Shown: positions 21,106 through 29,826 of the stretch, piece after piece
Position numbering within the stretch: the stretch's first letter is position 1
Layout: the number at the start of each line of letters is the position of its first letter
Source of the DNA: a virus
Length of the DNA stretch: 33,028 bases
Reading direction: 5' to 3' (one strand)
Virus record (IMG/VR): IMGVR_UViG_3300044834_000039
Span: 1 to 33,028 of that record
Program-made: the position numbers and the translations under genes
Notes under the pieces: generated by a model
What the model was told of the DNA's origin: nothing
Database searches by the model: none
Seen by the model: only the letters and a program-made list of their open reading frames with translations

Positions 21106-21579
21106 TCAAGCCTCTCCAAAAGTAGCGTAGGCTGCCTCGTAGGCTGTCACCAGGGAGGCCATCGTGTTCTCATGCTGGCCGAAGCCTGCGGCGGGGAAGC
21201 TCGCCCAGCGGCTGCGGCACTTGAGCACCGCGGACTCGATGCGACCCTGGTCCACGTCACCCAGGGCGCGGCACTCGCGCACCAGATGCAGCGCCCACTG
21301 GTCCTGCGAGGCCGGGCCGAAGTCAGGCAGCCTCAGCAGCTTGCGGTAGCCTTCCCAGTAGCGCCCCAGGAACTGGTACCTGCCGGCGGCATCGCTGTTC
21401 AGGGCCTCACAACGGATGCGCGGGTGCCGGCTGTAGTCGAAAAACAGGATCGGATGCGCTGGCGTCGAGCCCACGCACACGTTGTAGCCGTCGTCGCTGA
21501 TCCGCAGCAGCTCAGGACCGATCTCGCTGAACGCAATTGCATCAAGGAATGCCTTTCGACTGCGGGTTATCGGATACAT
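21106..21579 (-). CDS. Endolysin, lambda R-like lytic transglycosylase
   Basis: A 157-aa protein closely following the pattern of the lambda R endolysin: RKAFLDAIAFSEIG with the catalytic E19 at the same position as in lambda R, GYNVCVG, FFDYSRHPR, AGRYQFLGRYWEGYRK, and SQDQWALHLVRE. It cleaves peptidoglycan glycan strands. It has no signal sequence, so a holin is needed to release it; candidates are the two membrane proteins upstream. ATG at 21579 is chosen by alignment with lambda R; the end of the membrane-protein gene overlaps its start. Confidence 0.93.
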   Translation of the reverse strand: MYPITRSRKAFLDAIAFSEIGPELLRISDDGYNVCVGSTPAHPILFFDYSRHPRIRCEALNSDAAGRYQFLGRYWEGYRKLLRLPDFGPASQDQWALHLVRECRALGDVDQGRIESAVLKCRSRWASFPAAGFGQHENTMASLVTAYEAAYATFGEA

Positions 21580-21883
21580 GTCCACTTTCCGGATGGGCCA
21601 GTGTGTGCGCGGGCGCCGGGGCACCGAGGCCCCAACTGGGCCAGCTGTTGAAAAGCCAGCTGCCCGCGGCGACCACGGCAACCGCGTCCGTGAAGTCCGC
21701 GGTCAGGTTCCAGGCGTGCGCAGCCGCAGCGAAGGCCAGTATCGTCAGGGCCCAGTGGAAGGCGATGACAGACAAGTGATGCCGCCGCACCTGCAGGAGG
21801 TTCAACCGGAACACGACATAGAAGATGCCGACGAGCAGCCCGAAGACAAATGCCAGGAGGTTCAACAGCAACAACAGCAGCAT
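21542..21883 (-). CDS. Membrane protein, holin or holin-accessory candidate
   Basis: A 113-aa protein with a very hydrophobic start (MLLLLLLNLLAFVFGLLVG) continuing to IFYVVF, and one or two more spans (IAFHWALTILAFAAAAHAW, AVAVVAAGSWLFNSW). The tail is polar. It lies between another membrane protein and the endolysin, a usual place for holin pairs. ATG 21883 touches the previous stop (TGATG); the GTG at 21886 is an alternative. No clear holin family is recognised. Confidence 0.65.
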   Translation of the reverse strand: MLLLLLLNLLAFVFGLLVGIFYVVFRLNLLQVRRHHLSVIAFHWALTILAFAAAAHAWNLTADFTDAVAVVAAGSWLFNSWPSWGLGAPAPAHTLAHPESGHVSDNPQSKGIP

Positions 21884-22242
21884 CACGATTTCAGCCCCAG
21901 TCGTCTCAGCACGCCGTCAAGGATCTCCGGGATCCGGCCAACGACGCCAGCGAACAATGGATGGAAGACCGCACCGAGCACGAGAGACAACCCGTTGCGC
22001 GCGGCCGGCCGGGAAAAGTATTCGTCTGCCACCCAGGTGCCTAATGCCGCTGCAGCTACTGAAACAGCAACGAAGACGATCACCGCGCGCCAATTGCCGG
22101 CCTGCGGCGCCAGGGACACTCCGAGTGTCGAGCCGACGATGCCGTAGAACACCGCTTGCGGTTCCACGCCGAACAAGGCAACCGACAGCGTCACCACGCC
22201 GCTCGTGACTGCGACTGCTGCCGGCGTGATGACGTCCACCAT
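21883..22242 (-). CDS. Multi-span membrane protein, holin candidate
   Basis: A 119-aa protein with about four hydrophobic segments (VITPAAVAVTSGVVTLSVAL, AVFYGIVGSTLGVSLAP, WRAVIVFVAVSVAAAALGT, GLSLVLGAVFHPLFAGVVG) and a basic end (LRRLGLKS), typical of phage holins. It starts the lysis block just after the large virion protein and overlaps the next membrane gene. Which of the two membrane proteins is the holin cannot be told from sequence. Confidence 0.7.
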   Translation of the reverse strand: MVDVITPAAVAVTSGVVTLSVALFGVEPQAVFYGIVGSTLGVSLAPQAGNWRAVIVFVAVSVAAAALGTWVADEYFSRPAARNGLSLVLGAVFHPLFAGVVGRIPEILDGVLRRLGLKS

Positions 22243-22248
22243 GGGCCG

Positions 22249-25200
22249 CTAGTCCAGCTTCTTCATCCACTCGGTGACCCCTTCCGCGACACGACCACGC
22301 ACATCGGGGTCCGTGATGTTGCGGATCACCAGCCCGGGGTCGGCACCGTCCTTGACGCGCTTGACTTCCATCTCGACGAACCTGTCGACCTTCTCGGGGT
22401 AGTTGCGCTTCCAGACCTTCCAGGCCTGTATCGTGGTCTGCCCTGACGGCAGGATGCGCCCTTCGTGCTTGGCTTCGAACGCCCTGTACAGCGCCCGCCC
22501 GATGCCGACGCCCCGGTGCGCCTTCTCCACGCTGACGTCGGACACGTTGGCGTGCTCGTCGAGCATCTTCGCCTGGCCAGGCTTCAGGTTGTCATTGAGG
22601 CGACCGATCACCTCGCCCTTGGATGTCACCGCCACGAAGCCGGTGCCGTCGGGTTTTTCCCGGATCTCGACGTCGCCCACCTTTTCTACGACCCCGGCAG
22701 CTTTTCCGCCGGGCTCGGCGGCAGCCCCGGCACCGGATCCGGCGGCAGGCTCGGGGGCAGGCTCTGCAGGGGTTCCGGCAACTGGCTCGGGGGTATCCTT
22801 GGCTGCTGGACTGCTGCCACCTTTTGCTTTGGCTTTTGCTTTGGCTTTGGTTGCTGGAGGGCTTGCAGCTCCACCGCCGCCGCCAGCAGGCGGCCCGGAC
22901 TTGCTCGCATGGCTTTCTCCTTGCGCGATGATTCGCGCGATTTCCTTGTCGAATGCCACAGGGTTGCTCTTCTTGCTTGCTGCCTTCACGGCAGCCGGGT
23001 CCAGGGCCAGCGCTTTCGCCGCGTCCATCGCGCGCCGCTCGTCCTCGGCGCCGAACTTGTGCTTGCCGCGCCAGGCCTGCAGACGCTCAGGGTCGACGTA
23101 AAGCTCCTTCGCCTCGCCGACCGGCGGGACGTCGATGGGCTCGACACCGGACTGCGTGATTTCCGTGGCCTCACCGGTCGGGATGCGCTCCACGGGCCCG
23201 GGAGGGGCCTCCGGCGCGTTCTCGATCACCGTGCCAACGGGGATGCGCTTCGGTGTGGTGACCTTCGGCACCGGCGACGTCGCCAGCTCCGTGGCTCTGC
23301 CGATCGGGATGCGCTCCACGGGACCCGAGGGCTCCGGTGGCATCTCCGGCATGCCCTCGATCACCTCACCGACCGGGATGTGCCCGGCGTCATAGCCCTG
23401 CTGCCTGCGTGCCAGCGCCGCCTCGGGCGTCAGCATGGCCTCGCTGGCCGCTTGCGTGCCCGCCACTTCTGCCGGGTCACCCACGACCATCGTGTCAGGC
23501 AGGTCGGGCCGCCCGGCTACCGCCGGGATGTCCAGGTTCCGCGTCGTGCTGGCACGCGAGCCCGTGCTCGGCATCTCCTCGCCCAGTGCCCGCACAAGTC
23601 CCGTTGGCTCGAGCCCCGGCACGGGTGCCGCCGCTGCCACGCCGGGCTGTGTCGTCCAATCCGGTGTCAGGTCACCCAGGGGGCCGGCAGGGGGCGCTGG
23701 AGGCGCCGGAGCACCCTCAGGGGCCGCACCGGGCGATGTGGTGATCTCTGGGGGCTGCGGTGCCTCCACGGCTTGCTCCACGCCTCCACGGCCTTCCGGG
23801 AGCGCTGCCCGCGCCCGTCTGGCAAGACGTTCCTGGGCCCGCTTCGAACCCAGCATCGCCCGCGCCAGGGGGCGCGTGCCAAGGGACGCGAGGCTCGCCA
23901 ACGCGCCGCCGGGGTGGCTCAGCGCCGCCAGCATCAGGTCAAGCCCATGCGGCCCGATGCCGCCGGTTTCGCTCCTGGACTTCGCCAGCCCCTCACCACC
24001 GAACTGCTTGCCGAAATTCGCGATCTGCAGGGCTGGGCCGTCGAGCTTGGCGCCCTTCTCCAGCGCCCGCGCGTAAGCCATCGCGTTCACTTCTCCCGGC
24101 TTGCCTGTCATCGCGTCCTCGAGCAAGTAGCTCTTGGCGATCAGTCGACGGGCGTCACGGTAGCTGCCAACCGCCTGCGCCAGCGCTGGATCAGCGCCCT
24201 GGCCGGCCATCTCACCCAGCGCTCGGTCCATGGCGTTGTCCACGGCCTGGGCAGCGTTGCGGTAGTCGGCGGCGAGCTTCTTGCTGCCCCCACGAGCGGC
24301 CTGGTCGGCCTCGTCACGCAGGAACTTCACCTGCTCGACAGCGGCCGCCGTGCTCGTCTCATCCACGCGCAAGGCCTTGATCCTGTCGATGATCGGGTTG
24401 TCCATCGCCTTGGACGCCGGGTACCCCTCGGCGACGGTCTCGTGGGGCTTCAGAATGCGGTCGAGGTCCGCCTTGTACTGGGCATCATTCCTGAACTTGC
24501 CGACATCCTGCACGAACGCGTAGGCTTTCCCCGCTTCCTGCCGGACCTTCTGCACGTTCTCCTGGGTCACTGGCACGTCCTCCGGCAGACCGATGTCCTG
24601 GCGCGCGAGACGCGCCGTGGTCTCCGTGTTGTGCGCCGCCAGTTCCTTCGCCGCCTGCGGACGCCCCGCGGCCGTCTCGACGGCTTGTGCGATCCCCCCG
24701 CCGCGGGCCGCTTTCTGCGTCAGCTTGTAGCCGGCCTGCAGGGCGTCCAGGGTGCCCTGGTTCTCGGGCGCTGCCAGCCTGGCCGCCTTCTGCCGCGCAG
24801 CTCCCGCCTCCTCGGCGTTGCGCACTGTCCCAGGCAGGACTTCGGCCGCCGCATTGCGCACCACCCCGCGCGCCATCGTGCCGGTGCCGGGGATGGGCTT
24901 GAGTTCACCCTTGACCGCGGACATGGGGCCACTGGCCCCAAGCGCGTTCAGGGACTGCATTGCGCCGCTGCGCGAAACATCCTCGACGTAGCCCTGGCCC
25001 TCCGGGGTGCTCGGCTCATGAGAGGCGCGCCGGGCGCCTTCCAGTGCCCCCTGCGCGACAGACCCGACAACGCCGCCGAAGCGGTTCATGAACGAAGCGG
25101 GCTCGTTCGGCTTGGCCAGCGGCGTGCGCCCCTGGACACCTTCCGTGATCGCCGCCAGCGAAGCGCCCAGGCCACCGGCCACTGCGCCAGGAATGTAGTT

Positions 25201-25458
25201 CGTGACGCCAGAGACGAGCGCCGCCCCTGCGTCCAGCATGCCGACGACCTTTTTCAGGAACCCCGGATCTTGCTGGCCACCAGGGGGCGGCTCGCTTTGC
25301 ACGCGACCGTCCTGGCCAACTACAGGAACCTCCGCGGCGCGCGCGGCGACTACAGGGTCGACGTCGGCATCGGGAGCGCGTGCCGTACCAAGGTCAAAGC
25401 CACCAGCACGTGGGGGCGGGTGGTCAACAGGCCGGGCGGAAGCGAGATCGAAGCCCAC
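22249..25458 (-). CDS. Large virion-type protein with C-terminal GNAT domain
   Basis: A 1069-aa protein with GTG start sharing one base with the previous stop. The N-terminal part (GAALVSGVTNYIPGAVAGGL and later helical stretches) resembles internal or injected proteins of podoviruses. The middle holds repeated segments like ERIPIGRATEL, KRIPVGTVIE, ERIPTGEATEI, then a Lys/Ala linker (KAKAKAKAKGG). The C-terminal about 150 residues look like a GNAT acetyltransferase, with HRGVGIGRALY (about 981-991) as the acetyl-CoA loop. The role is inferred from size and place next to another large protein and the tail fibre; the acetyl target is unknown. Confidence 0.7.
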   Translation of the reverse strand: MGFDLASARPVDHPPPRAGGFDLGTARAPDADVDPVVAARAAEVPVVGQDGRVQSEPPPGGQQDPGFLKKVVGMLDAGAALVSGVTNYIPGAVAGGLGASLAAITEGVQGRTPLAKPNEPASFMNRFGGVVGSVAQGALEGARRASHEPSTPEGQGYVEDVSRSGAMQSLNALGASGPMSAVKGELKPIPGTGTMARGVVRNAAAEVLPGTVRNAEEAGAARQKAARLAAPENQGTLDALQAGYKLTQKAARGGGIAQAVETAAGRPQAAKELAAHNTETTARLARQDIGLPEDVPVTQENVQKVRQEAGKAYAFVQDVGKFRNDAQYKADLDRILKPHETVAEGYPASKAMDNPIIDRIKALRVDETSTAAAVEQVKFLRDEADQAARGGSKKLAADYRNAAQAVDNAMDRALGEMAGQGADPALAQAVGSYRDARRLIAKSYLLEDAMTGKPGEVNAMAYARALEKGAKLDGPALQIANFGKQFGGEGLAKSRSETGGIGPHGLDLMLAALSHPGGALASLASLGTRPLARAMLGSKRAQERLARRARAALPEGRGGVEQAVEAPQPPEITTSPGAAPEGAPAPPAPPAGPLGDLTPDWTTQPGVAAAAPVPGLEPTGLVRALGEEMPSTGSRASTTRNLDIPAVAGRPDLPDTMVVGDPAEVAGTQAASEAMLTPEAALARRQQGYDAGHIPVGEVIEGMPEMPPEPSGPVERIPIGRATELATSPVPKVTTPKRIPVGTVIENAPEAPPGPVERIPTGEATEITQSGVEPIDVPPVGEAKELYVDPERLQAWRGKHKFGAEDERRAMDAAKALALDPAAVKAASKKSNPVAFDKEIARIIAQGESHASKSGPPAGGGGGAASPPATKAKAKAKAKGGSSPAAKDTPEPVAGTPAEPAPEPAAGSGAGAAAEPGGKAAGVVEKVGDVEIREKPDGTGFVAVTSKGEVIGRLNDNLKPGQAKMLDEHANVSDVSVEKAHRGVGIGRALYRAFEAKHEGRILPSGQTTIQAWKVWKRNYPEKVDRFVEMEVKRVKDGADPGLVIRNITDPDVRGRVAEGVTEWMKKLD

Positions 25459-27605
25459 TACTTTGCCTCTTCGAAGCTCTTGCCATCGGGGCTGACATAA
25501 GCAGTGTTGCCTTGTGCGTCGCGCATCAACTTCCAGCCCTTCGCGTTCACTTTCACTGGTGCCGCGCCGCCGGACGATGTGTCAGGGGCGCGCTTGCCAA
25601 GGCCTTTCAGTTGCGAGCGCACGCTGTCAAGTGTCTCCTGGCCCTGCGTCAGGCCGTTGGCGGCCTCCTGCCGCATCACCTTCATGACCGCGAGCATCTG
25701 GCCCGCGGTCTGGTTACGGTTGAGCAGTTGATCCGCCGTCTGCTGTGCCGAGACATGGAGCTGAGCGTTCGACATGGGCGACGTCAGCACGCGCTGATGT
25801 TCACGCGCCGCGCCAGTGATCGCGGTGTCGAGTGCCGCCAGGTCCTCGTCACCGAGCGCCCCGCGCAACGCATTGAATGGCTTGTTGAGGATCGGTACAC
25901 CGCTCGCGGAACCCTTCTTGATGAGCGACTCGACGAGCGCGATCTGCTTGTCAAGCGTACCGTTGAGCTGCTGAACCGATGTAACGTACTTCTGGCGATC
26001 GGCCAGCGTCTTCGACAACGCAACGTTCTGGGCCTTGTTCGTGCCCACGTCCTGTGGCGACAGGTTCAATTCCGCGGCCATCGCCGGAATCCTGTTTTTC
26101 ACCGCCTCGATCAATCGCTGCCCGACCTTGCCGCGCGCGAGGCCGACTTGCCAGCTGTTGTCCCCGGCAATGGACTGCGTGGCATAGTAATCGACGACAC
26201 TTTTCTGCTCTGCAGTCGGCGCAGCGCCGCCGGCGCCCCCCACGGCATCGCTGACACCGCCCCCACCACCGCCGGGCTTGAACCGGGGGCCAGCCTTGCC
26301 GATCGTCACCCACGACTTGGTGGCGGGGTCATATTGCTGCGTGGCTTCCTGGCTGCCCTGGATCACGTTGTGCAAGGTCGGTGCCTTGTTGGGGTCCACT
26401 GGTGCTGACGTGTGCTGCAGCTCCTCACGCTTCGTTTCCCTTCCGGCCTGGTCACGCGTGATGCGCAAGGTCGAGCCACCCAGAGGAACGCTCTCGGTCG
26501 TGAACTGCCTGGTCGGCAAGGCACTGCCAACACTGGCCGCTGCCCGCAGAAAAGCGTCCGCTTGCGGCGCCGCTTCTTTCGCACCGGCATCCACGTACTT
26601 GGCGAACTGCGGGTTCCTCATCATCGAGGAGATGGAGCCCAGCCGCATCGCGCGGTCCATCGCCTGGTCCATGTCGAGATGCACGACAGGGTCGTCTGGA
26701 TCGGTCGAGCGGTTCTGTGTCACCGGCGCGTCATAGTGCCCCGTGGCCCCAGGCGGCGCGTTGTAGCGCTGCGCCTCGTTCGAGGCCATCTTCTGCGCTT
26801 CTCCGGCGCCGGCATCTGGGTGCACCTGTGCCTCATCCGGGGAATCGCCGACGAAAACCCGCAGGATCGGCACGACCTTGCCTTTGTTCGGATCGTTCGG
26901 GTTGTTCGGATCACTTGGTGCAGGCACGAACTTGATGATGCGCTTGGCCACGATGTTGCCGCCGTGCGGCGACTTCTGTCCAACGCCGCGCATCAACTCA
27001 GGTGCCAGCAGCGTGTTCGCGCCGTCCAGCACGTACTGCTCGTTACCAGTCTCCACGCCGGTGCGCAGCTTCTGCACACCCTGCTCGACAACGGACGGCG
27101 CGCCATTGGGCCCAGGCATGAAGTCAGACACCGGGCGGCCGGTGTGCGCTGTCAGCGCCATGTTGAACTGGCTGGGCGGCACTTTGTCCAGGCTCACATT
27201 GCCGGCCTGGAGGTCGGAGAACAGGTTCTGAGCCTCCTGCTTCTGCGCCTGCACCTTGGGCAGCAGCTTCTGCGCGGCAGCGTAATAGGCCTCGTTGGCC
27301 TGCTTCGCACGTGCTTCGAAACCCGCGGTGGCGTCCGGTGACAAGTTGCCGGCCTGCGCCAACGCCGAGCCCTCATGCGCCACGTCAGCGCGCAGCTTGC
27401 CGGCGACCCCGAACTGGTCCAGGTTCGTCTGGCGCTCGTCCTGCGCCGTCTGGCGCGCGTCGAGTGCCGTCTGCCGATCCGCTTGCCGCTGGTTGAGGGC
27501 TTCCTGCACGCCGCGCGCGCGCTTTTCTTCCGCGAGCTGGTCGAGTCGCAGGCCCATGTTGAAGCCCGATTCGAGCCCCGCATTCGCACTGCTGTAAACG
27601 CCCAT
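25458..27605 (-). CDS. Large virion-type protein, helical
   Basis: A 715-aa protein starting MGVYSSANAGLESGFNMG, preceded by CGGAGG. The N-terminal about 150 residues are a coiled coil of Arg/Gln/Ala-rich repeats (RQADRQTALDARQTAQDERQ). The rest is mixed, with TSAPVDPNKAPTLHNVIQGS before a glycine-rich linker and a helical C-terminal domain (LVESLIKKGS, HVSAQQTADQLLNRNQT). No catalytic motif is seen. Size, coiled coil and neighbours suggest a structural or injected virion protein. The longer frame from 27683 lacks a good ribosome site. Confidence 0.72.
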   Translation of the reverse strand: MGVYSSANAGLESGFNMGLRLDQLAEEKRARGVQEALNQRQADRQTALDARQTAQDERQTNLDQFGVAGKLRADVAHEGSALAQAGNLSPDATAGFEARAKQANEAYYAAAQKLLPKVQAQKQEAQNLFSDLQAGNVSLDKVPPSQFNMALTAHTGRPVSDFMPGPNGAPSVVEQGVQKLRTGVETGNEQYVLDGANTLLAPELMRGVGQKSPHGGNIVAKRIIKFVPAPSDPNNPNDPNKGKVVPILRVFVGDSPDEAQVHPDAGAGEAQKMASNEAQRYNAPPGATGHYDAPVTQNRSTDPDDPVVHLDMDQAMDRAMRLGSISSMMRNPQFAKYVDAGAKEAAPQADAFLRAAASVGSALPTRQFTTESVPLGGSTLRITRDQAGRETKREELQHTSAPVDPNKAPTLHNVIQGSQEATQQYDPATKSWVTIGKAGPRFKPGGGGGGVSDAVGGAGGAAPTAEQKSVVDYYATQSIAGDNSWQVGLARGKVGQRLIEAVKNRIPAMAAELNLSPQDVGTNKAQNVALSKTLADRQKYVTSVQQLNGTLDKQIALVESLIKKGSASGVPILNKPFNALRGALGDEDLAALDTAITGAAREHQRVLTSPMSNAQLHVSAQQTADQLLNRNQTAGQMLAVMKVMRQEAANGLTQGQETLDSVRSQLKGLGKRAPDTSSGGAAPVKVNAKGWKLMRDAQGNTAYVSPDGKSFEEAK

Positions 27606-27618
27606 CAGAGCCTCCGGT

Positions 27619-27948
27619 TCAGCCCATGAGCCACCCGGCCAGGCCGCCCACGACCGCGCCGATGGCAGTGCCCCAGGGGCCAACTACGGTACCGTACTGC
27701 GCGCCGAGCGCAGCGCCACCGGCCGCGCCTACGGCTCCGCCCACGGTGGAGGCGAGCTGCTTCTTGCCCTGCTTCTCCTGCTCCGAGAGCATCTTGTTCT
27801 GGGTGTTGCGCTGCGTCTCGTCCTGGGCCGCCTCACCCAGCTCAGCCATCGCCTGCCCCTGCTCATCCTGGCCGAACGCTGTCAGGGACGACGAGCGCGA
27901 CTTCGTGCCGTAGCTGGCGAGGGAAGCCCCTACTCCGTAGCCTGGCAT
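27619..27948 (-). CDS. Small virion-type protein with glycine-zipper C-terminus
   Basis: A 109-aa protein starting MPGYGVGASLASYGTKS, with AGGAG upstream. A polar helical middle (ETQRNTQNKMLSEQEKQGKK) is followed by a glycine-spaced hydrophobic region (GGAVGAAGGAALGAQYGTVV, then AIGAVVGGLAGWLMG) that can insert in membranes. Similar small proteins occur among the internal virion proteins of podoviruses and may help DNA entry. The function is inferred from position and composition. Confidence 0.68.
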   Translation of the reverse strand: MPGYGVGASLASYGTKSRSSSLTAFGQDEQGQAMAELGEAAQDETQRNTQNKMLSEQEKQGKKQLASTVGGAVGAAGGAALGAQYGTVVGPWGTAIGAVVGGLAGWLMG

Positions 27949-27950
27949 GG

Positions 27951-28658
27951 TCACACTCCTTTGCCAGCGATTATGCCGTCTGCCCACGCCTTCGCCAGCG
28001 GATATGGCACCGCATCGGCCAAGCCGTGCTGAAGCTGCGCGCACGGGAACGGCAGCGTAGCCGCAGCATCGTAGCCCTGAAGCCATGCTCCCCGCTTCGG
28101 ACCGTAGATGCGTCCGGCCACGACGGGGTACGCCTTGAGGTCGTCCACGTTACCGCTGTACTTCGGATGCGGCGGCACTATGTTCGGTGAGTGCGTGAAC
28201 CATCGCTCACGCGACTGGTGGGGCTGGTAGTAATGCATGGCATTGCACCTCGTGTGCACAGCGCCGTGAATGTCAATGGGAACGACGTTCTCGAACACGA
28301 ACCAGCGCCATTCGACGGCGTTCAGCAGAGCGTTCACCAGCGGCGTCAGGTCGGGAAACCTGGGTGCACGCATCGCCTTGAGCTTGCTGTGCGACTGGCA
28401 TGACGGGCCCCCGATGATGCCGTCGAAGGCCCGACCCTTGAGCAGCGCCGGAAGGTCCTTCAAGTCGTGAGCCATGTACGCATCCCGCCCCAGCCTTCCG
28501 GCCATGGAGTTGTTGTGGCCCGAGATTGCCTCGTACATGGCGCGTTTCTGCGGGTCTATCTCGCAACCGGGATACACAAGAAACCCTGCATCCCGGAAAG
28601 CCAGGTCCAGAAGCCCCATGCCAGTGCAGATCGACAGGACGCGTTGCGGTTGGTGCAT
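27951..28658 (-). CDS. Compact DNA cytosine-5 methyltransferase
   Basis: A 235-aa C5-methyltransferase-like protein. Motif I LSICTGMGLLDLAF; motif II CEID; motif IV GGPSCQSHS with the catalytic C87; motif VI FVFENVVP (E123, N124); motif VIII QSRERW (148-153); motif IX/X-like GLADAVPYPLAKAWADGI near the end. It is short: only about 50 residues lie where the target-recognition domain normally is. No restriction enzyme gene is nearby, so it is probably an orphan enzyme that protects phage DNA or alters expression. It lies unusually among virion genes. Confidence 0.85.
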   Translation of the reverse strand: MHQPQRVLSICTGMGLLDLAFRDAGFLVYPGCEIDPQKRAMYEAISGHNNSMAGRLGRDAYMAHDLKDLPALLKGRAFDGIIGGPSCQSHSKLKAMRAPRFPDLTPLVNALLNAVEWRWFVFENVVPIDIHGAVHTRCNAMHYYQPHQSRERWFTHSPNIVPPHPKYSGNVDDLKAYPVVAGRIYGPKRGAWLQGYDAAATLPFPCAQLQHGLADAVPYPLAKAWADGIIAGKGV

Positions 28659-28675
28659 ATGACCAGTTGACTGCC

Positions 28676-29335
28676 TTACATACCGTCCACTTCCCTGGAA
28701 AAGACCTCTTCGAGGATGTCATGGTGGTAGCTGTTGACGGTGCCAAAGCGAGGGTCGCGCACCTTGTCAACGGTGATGCCGCGTTCGCGGCTGAGAGCTG
28801 CCGCTTTCTTCCCAATCGTCGATGCCTCCACCAGCGTCAGCGCCGGCAGGCCGCGCCAGTTGAGGTACCCGACGACCGTGAAGAAGTTCACGCCCTCTTC
28901 GAATGCCTGGCTCTTGGCTTCGAGCTTGTGTACCCGCTCGACCGTCTCAGCCTGCTCCGCTTCGACTTGAGCCACCCGCCGCTCGTGATCGACCAGCATC
29001 TGCGCTTGCGCCAACATCAGTTCCGCAGGTGAAAGTGCTTTTTGTTGCTGACTCTCCAGTTCCTGCCAGCGATCGATGATCCTGGCTCGCATCTCGATGC
29101 TGTAGCCAGAGACAAGGATCAACGTTTCTCGCTTTGGAAGATTGATAACAGGGTACTCCTGGCCGTTTTGAGGGTTTACCTGGGTGTCCTGGAATCGCAG
29201 GACACCCCCCTCTCCGTGAAGCTCAACCAACATGGCGCGTGCATCGATGAGCACGTTATCGTGGCGCTTGCCGGTCAGTTCCGCGATCTCGCGACTGGTC
29301 ATCGTGAGCTGGGTAGTGATGTTGATCAGGTTCAT
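28676..29335 (-). CDS. Rha family phage regulatory protein
   Basis: A 219-aa protein starting [20 protein letters not shown]. The N-terminal half matches the pRha domain: [20 protein letters not shown], then [20 protein letters not shown] and [14 protein letters not shown] central coiled coil ([20 protein letters not shown]) joins a C-terminal domain ([20 protein letters not shown] to [10 protein letters not shown]) of the antirepressor type. Such proteins interfere with host or phage repressors. It has its own predicted promoter and a pseudoknot leader. ATG at 29335 is used because it lies just after that leader and matches the pRha start. Confidence 0.85.
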   Translation of the reverse strand: MNLINITTQLTMTSREIAELTGKRHDNVLIDARAMLVELHGEGGVLRFQDTQVNPQNGQEYPVINLPKRETLILVSGYSIEMRARIIDRWQELESQQQKALSPAELMLAQAQMLVDHERRVAQVEAEQAETVERVHKLEAKSQAFEEGVNFFTVVGYLNWRGLPALTLVEASTIGKKAAALSRERGITVDKVRDPRFGTVNSYHHDILEEVFSREVDGM

Positions 29336-29434
29336 GGAAGCCCCAAAGGAAAAGCCCAAGGGAGCGGCCTGGTTACCACGCCACCCGCTCACACGGGCTG
29401 GCCGCTCTCTTGGGCTTGTGAGAATTGACGTGGT
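29336..29434 (-). ncRNA. Pseudoknot leader RNA, copy 2 (upstream of rha)
   Basis: It has the same layout as copy 1. On the minus strand ACCACGTC (29434-29427) pairs with GGCGTGGT in the loop (29382-29375), 8 bp with one wobble. The main stem is 18 bp with one mismatch (29417-29400 with 29369-29352), AAGCCCAAGAGAGCGGCC on the 5' side. The nested hairpin is CCCG-TGTGAG-CGGG, 14 nt as in copy 1. The stem ends 16 nt before the rha ATG, the same as in copy 1. The paired sequences differ from copy 1, so structure rather than sequence is conserved. Confidence 0.72.
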
Positions 29435-29440
29435 GCTCGC

Positions 29441-29452
29441 AGCGTAGCACAC
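29441..29452 (-). promoter_or_regulatory. Candidate extended -10 promoter of rha
   Basis: GTGTGCTACGCT on the minus strand: TG, C, then TACGCT (29446-29441). Transcription would start near 29434, the first pseudoknot base, the same offset as in copy 1. No good -35 is visible. Confidence 0.45.
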
Positions 29453-29457
29453 GCCGC

Positions 29458-29826
29458 TCAGGCACCAGTGGGCATCGGGCTGCCGAGGATCGATTGCTGC
29501 CGCTGCGTGGTCAGCTCCCGCGCGACGTTCTGGCCCTGCACGTCCGCCAGGGACTTGCTGAGGCTGAACTGGCGGTCATAGGCCTGCTGCTCGTCCTGCG
29601 AAAGCGAGGTTCCCAGCCCCTTCAGACGGCGCTGCGTGCTGCCCTGCTGCGCGGCGAATGACGCGTTCACGCCCTGGCTGGCCTGCTGCATCGCGGCAGA
29701 TGCCGCACCCGGGTCCGTGGCGTACTGGATCAGCTTGTTCTCGATCGGAATGAAGTTGCTGACGTAGTCTGCCCACTGCTGGCGCGTGACCGCGGCGAAG
29801 GTGTCGTTGGCATACGTGCTAGCCAT
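29458..29826 (-). CDS. Small virion-type protein
   Basis: A 122-aa soluble helical protein starting [18 protein letters not shown] after a clear GGAGG. It has Gln/Ala-rich stretches ([37 protein letters not shown]). No motif is recognised. Position between the rha leader and other virion genes, and composition, suggest a structural protein. Its start overlaps the stop of the preceding gene. Confidence 0.65.
   Translation of the reverse strand: MASTYANDTFAAVTRQQWADYVSNFIPIENKLIQYATDPGAASAAMQQASQGVNASFAAQQGSTQRRLKGLGTSLSQDEQQAYDRQFSLSKSLADVQGQNVARELTTQRQQSILGSPMPTGA

Noticed and set aside
22465-25500. A 1011-codon open frame on the plus strand opposite the large virion protein
   Set aside because: It mirrors the minus-strand gene, has no ribosome site, its residues show the Arg/Leu/His-rich bias of an antisense shadow in GC-rich DNA, and it runs through the well-supported GNAT-domain gene.
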